This document shows, one piece after another, positions 6,551 to 10,252 of a DNA stretch of 10,252 nucleotides. Source of the stretch: Lachnospiraceae bacterium (lineage in GTDB: Bacteria > Bacillota > Clostridia > Lachnospirales > Lachnospiraceae). Location of the stretch: assembly GCA_017444545.1 (NCBI GenBank), contig JAFSWJ010000335.1, positions 1 through 10,252 of the forward strand, in the 5' to 3' direction. The position numbers and the translations under genes are program-made. The notes under the pieces were generated by a model. It saw nothing but the letters and a program-made list of their open reading frames with translations. It had not been told where the DNA came from and did no database searches. Every line of letters starts with the position of its first letter. Positions within the stretch are counted from its first letter, which is position 1.

Positions 6551-7570
6551 ATGAAAAAGCTGGATATACTCTATCAGTTCAACGAAAAATATGCTCCCTT
6601 TGCGGGAACATCCATCGCATCCGTGTTTGAAAACAACAGACACATGGATGAGATCAGGATTTTTATCCTTGGAGAGGATCTGTCTCAGAGTACAAAGGAC
6701 AGGCTCCTTGGATTTGCCGCCGGGCATGAAAGAGAGATGATCTTTATTGACTCCGAAAGGCTTCTGAGGATGATGAAGGAGATAGGGATGCCGACATACA
6801 GGGGATCGTATGCGGCCAATATGCGGCTTTTTGCAGGATCCCTGCCTCAGATAGACTCAAAGAAGCTTTTGTACCTTGATTCCGATACGATAGTTGACGG
6901 GGAACTTGATGAACTGATGGAAACAGACATGGAAGGATACCCTGTGGCCATGGTACTTGATTCTCTGGTCAGAAAGCACAAGCTGCGCCTTGGATTCGAG
7001 GCGGCGGAACCCTATTTTAATTCAGGGATGATGCTTTTTGATATGGAGGAGTGGAGGAGGAGACGCTGCTCTGAAAGAATAGCTGAGCATGTGAAAAATG
7101 TACGGGCCTGGTACCCTTCACCCGATCAGGATCTAATAAATGTGGTTCTGAAGGGGGAGATATTGAGGCTTCCCCCGAAGTACAACATGCAGCCGGTACT
7201 CCTTGCCTTCAATACCGCGGATTACATGAAAACATTCGGACCGGAAGGATTCTACAGCTTCGGCGAGATCAGAGAGAGCATCAGGGAGACGGTGATATAT
7301 CATTTTTTCAGGTTTGTGGGAGAGTTTCCATGGCATGAAGGGAATCTGCATCCGGACAATGATCTCTTTAACAGATACCTGGCACTGTCGCCATGGAAGG
7401 GATATGAGAAAAAAAGGTCAGATGCCGGTGCAGTGCTGAAGTTTGAAAAGGTATTGTACCGGATACTGCCTGGAAAGATATTTATCAGGCTTTTCCGCAT
7501 TGCCTACGAGATGTTTATAAAAAAAGCAAATGCAGACTCATTGAAAGAGAAAGTAAACAGGACGATGTGA
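6551..7570 (+). CDS. Glycosyltransferase family 8 protein
   Basis: This 339-residue cytoplasmic or membrane-associated retaining glycosyltransferase has a GT-A fold. The N-terminal strand ILYQFNEKYAPFAGTSIAS matches the start of GT8 enzymes (compare LgtC, WaaJ and glycogenin). The metal-binding DxD is LYLDSDTIVDG (D110, D112), followed by the family stretch PYFNSGMMLFD and the late histidine/proline/tryptophan block HFFRFVGEFPW (H251-W261), which stands where GT8 enzymes have H-x-G-x-x-KPW. The usual KPW is FPW here, so that part is modified. GT8 enzymes mostly use UDP-glucose or UDP-galactose, so this protein more likely adds an ordinary hexose to the glycan than the CDP-sugar made by genes 1-5. 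The ATG follows the previous stop with no gap (TAAATG). The best purine-rich stretch (GGGG, about 6534-6537) is too far away, so translation probably depends on reinitiation. The basic C-terminal tail (about residues 285-339) may contact the membrane. Confidence 0.9.
   Translation: MKKLDILYQFNEKYAPFAGTSIASVFENNRHMDEIRIFILGEDLSQSTKDRLLGFAAGHEREMIFIDSERLLRMMKEIGMPTYRGSYAANMRLFAGSLPQIDSKKLLYLDSDTIVDGELDELMETDMEGYPVAMVLDSLVRKHKLRLGFEAAEPYFNSGMMLFDMEEWRRRRCSERIAEHVKNVRAWYPSPDQDLINVVLKGEILRLPPKYNMQPVLLAFNTADYMKTFGPEGFYSFGEIRESIRETVIYHFFRFVGEFPWHEGNLHPDNDLFNRYLALSPWKGYEKKRSDAGAVLKFEKVLYRILPGKIFIRLFRIAYEMFIKKANADSLKEKVNRTM
7559..7562 (+). promoter_or_regulatory. Ribosome binding site for the GT2 gene
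   Basis: AGGA is 7 bases from the ATG at 7570 and only 4 from the GTG at 7567. The spacing favours the ATG, which overlaps the preceding TGA by one base (TGATG). Confidence 0.5.
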
Positions 7571-8565
7571 TGAAAAAGATAAGCATACTGATACCCTGCT
7601 ACAATGAAGTTGAAAATGTGAAGCCTATATCAGAGGCTGTGGTAAAGATCATGGAAGAGGAGCTGTCACGTTATGATTATGAGCTTGTTTTCATAGACAA
7701 CTGCTCCGAGGACGGAACCAGAGAGAAGCTTGAGGAAATCTGTGCCGCAAACAAAAAGATCAAGGCTATCCTGAACGTGACAAATTTCGGACAGTTCAAT
7801 TCGCCATTCTACGGTATGTGTCAGACTACGGGCGACTGTACCATTTCCATGTGCTGTGATTTTCAGGATCCTCCGGAACTTATCCCTAAGTTTGTGGAGG
7901 AATGGGAAAAGGGCTACAAGATCGTAAGTGCCATCAAGACAAGCAGCAAAGAAAACGGCATCATATATTTCCTCAGGAGCTGTTACTACAAGGTGATCAG
8001 GAATATGTCCTCGGTCAAGATGATAGAGCATTTCACCGGAACAGGACTGTATGACAGATCCTTTATCAACCTGATATCGCAGCTTGATGATCCCATCCCC
8101 TTTCTGAGAGGTATAGTTGCGGAATACAATTTCAAAAGAAAGGACATCCCCTATACCCAGAATGAGAGACGGGCCGGAAAAACCCACAACAATTTCTACC
8201 TGCTCTACGATGCGGCGATGCTTTCTATCACTTCCTACACCAAGGTGGGACTGCGTCTTGCCACCTGGGCAGGCTTTGCCATCGGCGCAGTTAGTTTCAT
8301 AGTGGCGCTGGTATTTCTGATCCTGAAACTCACTCACTGGGACAGTTTTCAGGCAGGTTATGCACCCATGATCATCGGCGTTTTCCTCCTGGGTTCCATA
8401 CAGCTTTTCTTCATAGGCTTTCTGGGAGAATACATCCTCAACATTAATACGCGTATCATGCACAGGCCGCTGGTGGTGGAGGAGAGGAGAATAAATTTTG
8501 AAAAGTCCGGGGATGAAACCGGTAAAGACGCAGATGAAACAGGGAAGAAAGAGGAAAAGAGATGA
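7570..8565 (+). CDS. GT2 glycosyltransferase, DPM1/GtrB/ArnC-like, with two C-terminal membrane helices
   Basis: This inner-membrane protein (331 residues from ATG 7570) is likely to move a sugar from a nucleotide donor to a polyprenyl phosphate on the cytoplasmic face. The GT-A domain shows ILIPCYNE (6-13), IDNCSEDGT (42-50) and the metal/donor motif CDFQDPPE with D97 and D100, all characteristic of the DPM1-like branch of GT2. The loop ERRAGKTHNN (from about 199) is the arginine-containing acceptor-phosphate segment found in GtrB and ArnC. Two hydrophobic helices follow, about residues 230-250 and 262-285, then a charged tail. Length is typical for GtrB-type enzymes. It precedes a large polytopic protein with a 4-base overlap, which fits a two-step system in which the lipid-linked sugar is used outside. 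The donor could be the CDP-sugar of genes 1-5 or plain UDP-glucose, and sequence alone does not decide. A GTG at 7567 is the alternative start. Confidence 0.9.
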   Translation: MKKISILIPCYNEVENVKPISEAVVKIMEEELSRYDYELVFIDNCSEDGTREKLEEICAANKKIKAILNVTNFGQFNSPFYGMCQTTGDCTISMCCDFQDPPELIPKFVEEWEKGYKIVSAIKTSSKENGIIYFLRSCYYKVIRNMSSVKMIEHFTGTGLYDRSFINLISQLDDPIPFLRGIVAEYNFKRKDIPYTQNERRAGKTHNNFYLLYDAAMLSITSYTKVGLRLATWAGFAIGAVSFIVALVFLILKLTHWDSFQAGYAPMIIGVFLLGSIQLFFIGFLGEYILNINTRIMHRPLVVEERRINFEKSGDETGKDADETGKKEEKR

Positions 8566-10244
8566 TAATCACTCTCGTTAACTGGGCATGGGCTTTTGCA
8601 TCTTTTTTTCTGACCGGAATGCTTGTGCGAAAGATCATAGGAAAAATCACGGGATGGTACATGCAAAAGGGAGATGAGATAGTAGTCTGCGGGATTGTTC
8701 TTTGTACTGTTTATGCTCAGGTCTTCAGCCTGTTTTACAAAGTTGGCGTTCTTTGTACGCTGATACTGGTTCTCATCGATGCAGCAGCTCTGGTCATATG
8801 CAGAAAAGAAATAATACGATCGTTAAAATCTGCATCCCGTCCCGGGATACCCCTGTGGAAAGGCTTTGTATGCCTGGTCTTTGGCTTCTTTTTTCTGATG
8901 GCGGCAACCCTGAAGGTTGAACATGTGGATTCATATCTCTATCATGCTCAGTCGATAGAGTGGAATGAGCTCTACGGAGCTGTGAAGGGGCTGGGGAATC
9001 TCCATGCAAGGCTTGCATACAACAGTTCATTTTTCTGCCTGCAGGCGCTGTTCAGCCTCAGAGGATTAACGGGAAGATCGCTTCATGTATTGAATGGCCT
9101 GTTCTGCTTTCCTGCTTCAGTGTATTCTTTTGGAACGATGAAGATCTTTGATACAAAAAGAGTATGTGCATCAGATCTGGTCAGGATGATCACCTTCTTT
9201 TATGTTCTGTACACGGTGGGTTATATTTCATCGCCCTGTTCTGATATTCTGACTCTGCTCGTGCTCATATACGTGATGACCAGGTGGACTGAGGCAGCAG
9301 AGGAGGGAAGGGATGACAGACTTCAAAACACGGCTTTTTTGGGTGTGATCACTGTATATCTGGTTACGTTGAAGCTGTCAGCTCTGCCGTTTGTAATGCT
9401 TTGTCTGTATCCTTTGTACATCTTCGTGAAAGAGAGAAAATGGAGGGGGATGATCACCATGCTTTTGTCGGGAACATTGGTGATAGCTCCGTTTTTTGCC
9501 AGAAATATCATACAGTCGGGATATCTGCTGTATCCCTTCCCGGGAATCGACCTCTTCAGTTTTGACTGGAAGATACCGGCGCAGAAGGCTGCCTACGAGA
9601 GCAAAGAGATAATGGCCTGGGGCAGAGGTATGACGGACAAAGAATTGTATGACAGCGGATTTTCCGTATGGATACACCGATGGTGGCAGCTGCTTGACAG
9701 CGAATACAAGCTCTATGTTCTGATCGATCTTGCAGCCATTATTTTTGATATCCGGATCCTGATCAAAAGCATCAGAAGGAAAAAGATGGATGCAAGGGTA
9801 TTTCTGATCATTGTGACCATCGCGGCATGGTCATACTGGTTTTTTACAGCACCAATAATAAGATACGGTATGCCGGTTGTTGTGCTTGTTCCCGCAGTAA
9901 GCATGATGTTTGCAGACCGGAGTATGAGATCATGCTTTGCCGGACTGACAGGCTTTTTTGTTGCCGTATTGCTTTTTCAGCTTGTACCGTCATTTGATAC
10001 ATACAATTGCAAGATTATTTATCCCGAGGACTATCCTCTGAATGAAGGAAGGGAAAATGAGATCCTTTCAGCGGATGGAAATGAATTTATCATTTATACC
10101 CCGATGAAGGGTGCGGACCTGCCGGAATATCCCATATACCATCAGTTTCCGGCAGTACCTTCAAAGGTCAATATAAGTGAGACAGAAATGAGAGGGAAGG
10201 ACTTTTCTGATGGATTCAGATACAAAAGTATTACGGGAGAGTAG
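8562..10244 (+). CDS. Polytopic membrane protein, LIC_10190-like, possible GT-C glycosyltransferase
   Basis: This 560-residue protein has roughly 12 hydrophobic segments: near residues 3-22, 40-58, 60-78, 100-118, several between 145 and 312, and a last cluster between 385 and 470. It ends in a hydrophilic tail of about 90 residues. After the fourth segment comes EHVDSYLYHAQSIEW (E120, D123, H128) and then GLGNLHARLAYNSSFF. I associate this region with the LIC_10190 family of membrane proteins found in surface-polysaccharide loci. Its position in the first large loop recalls the acidic catalytic motif of GT-C transferases, which use polyprenyl-phosphate sugars outside the membrane. The role is inferred. 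A polymerase or another transport function is possible. The ATG overlaps the GT2 stop by 4 bases, with GAGGA 6 bases upstream. The stop is TAG at 10242-10244. Only 8 bases follow in the window and show no terminator, so the operon may continue. Confidence 0.75.
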   Translation: MIITLVNWAWAFASFFLTGMLVRKIIGKITGWYMQKGDEIVVCGIVLCTVYAQVFSLFYKVGVLCTLILVLIDAAALVICRKEIIRSLKSASRPGIPLWKGFVCLVFGFFFLMAATLKVEHVDSYLYHAQSIEWNELYGAVKGLGNLHARLAYNSSFFCLQALFSLRGLTGRSLHVLNGLFCFPASVYSFGTMKIFDTKRVCASDLVRMITFFYVLYTVGYISSPCSDILTLLVLIYVMTRWTEAAEEGRDDRLQNTAFLGVITVYLVTLKLSALPFVMLCLYPLYIFVKERKWRGMITMLLSGTLVIAPFFARNIIQSGYLLYPFPGIDLFSFDWKIPAQKAAYESKEIMAWGRGMTDKELYDSGFSVWIHRWWQLLDSEYKLYVLIDLAAIIFDIRILIKSIRRKKMDARVFLIIVTIAAWSYWFFTAPIIRYGMPVVVLVPAVSMMFADRSMRSCFAGLTGFFVAVLLFQLVPSFDTYNCKIIYPEDYPLNEGRENEILSADGNEFIIYTPMKGADLPEYPIYHQFPAVPSKVNISETEMRGKDFSDGFRYKSITGE

Positions 10245-10252
10245 AACTTGAA

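Noticed and set aside
7666..8463. Long open frame on the - strand (265 codons) inside the GT2 gene
   Set aside because: Its translation has no recognisable motif or helix pattern, while the + strand frame carries all GT2 motifs. It is a shadow of the real gene.
1..10252. CRISPR array, tRNA or rRNA genes, insertion sequence or phage genes
   Set aside because: No direct-repeat array, cloverleaf-like segment, rRNA-like stretch or transposase or integrase frame was seen. Apart from 1-109 and the last 8 bases the window is filled by the eight coding genes.

Overview
The window looks like part of a cell-surface polysaccharide locus from a Gram-positive anaerobe of the class Clostridia, most likely Lachnospiraceae. 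This assignment rests on moderate base composition by eye, heavy use of ATA, AGA and AGG codons, the gene families present, and a palindromic repeat at the left edge of a type I associate with such genomes. It is an inference, because no ribosomal or other marker gene is present.

Layout: bases 1-109 are non-coding. They hold a perfect 12-bp inverted repeat (6-40), an extended -10 promoter (TGGTATAAT, 58-66) and a short leader. From 110 to 10244 there are eight genes, all on the + strand. They are so tightly packed that every junction overlaps, abuts or has only a few bases between stop and start, so they read as one translationally coupled operon. The last 8 bases are non-coding and no terminator is visible, so the operon probably continues.

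Genes 1-5 form a nucleotide-sugar module. CDP-glucose 4,6-dehydratase (rfbG, 110-1177) and the PLP/[2Fe-2S] 3-dehydratase RfbH (1182-2504) are the first committed steps to CDP-3,6-dideoxyhexoses. They are followed by a two-domain protein with a DRE-TIM (HMGL-like) aldolase domain and a Rossmann-like C-terminal domain (2501-4111), a HAD phosphatase (4098-4745), and a thiamine-diphosphate enzyme of the acetolactate synthase/YerE type (4742-6550). In Yersinia, YerE adds a two-carbon unit to C-4 of CDP-4-keto-3,6-dideoxyglucose on the way to yersiniose. The same logic predicts a C-4-branched deoxysugar here. The extra aldolase and phosphatase suggest that the acyl donor is a purpose-made 2-keto acid rather than plain pyruvate. 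This is the part of the window most likely to encode undescribed chemistry.

Genes 6-8 form an assembly module: a GT8 glycosyltransferase (6551-7570), a DPM1/GtrB-like GT2 transferase with two C-terminal membrane helices (7570-8565), and a large polytopic membrane protein resembling the LIC_10190 family (8562-10244). The last two could form a polyprenyl-phosphate-sugar synthase and a GT-C-like transferase that acts outside the membrane. Not in the window, and needed elsewhere for the proposed pathway, are glucose-1-phosphate cytidylyltransferase, the reductase partner of RfbH, the final ketoreductase and a flippase.
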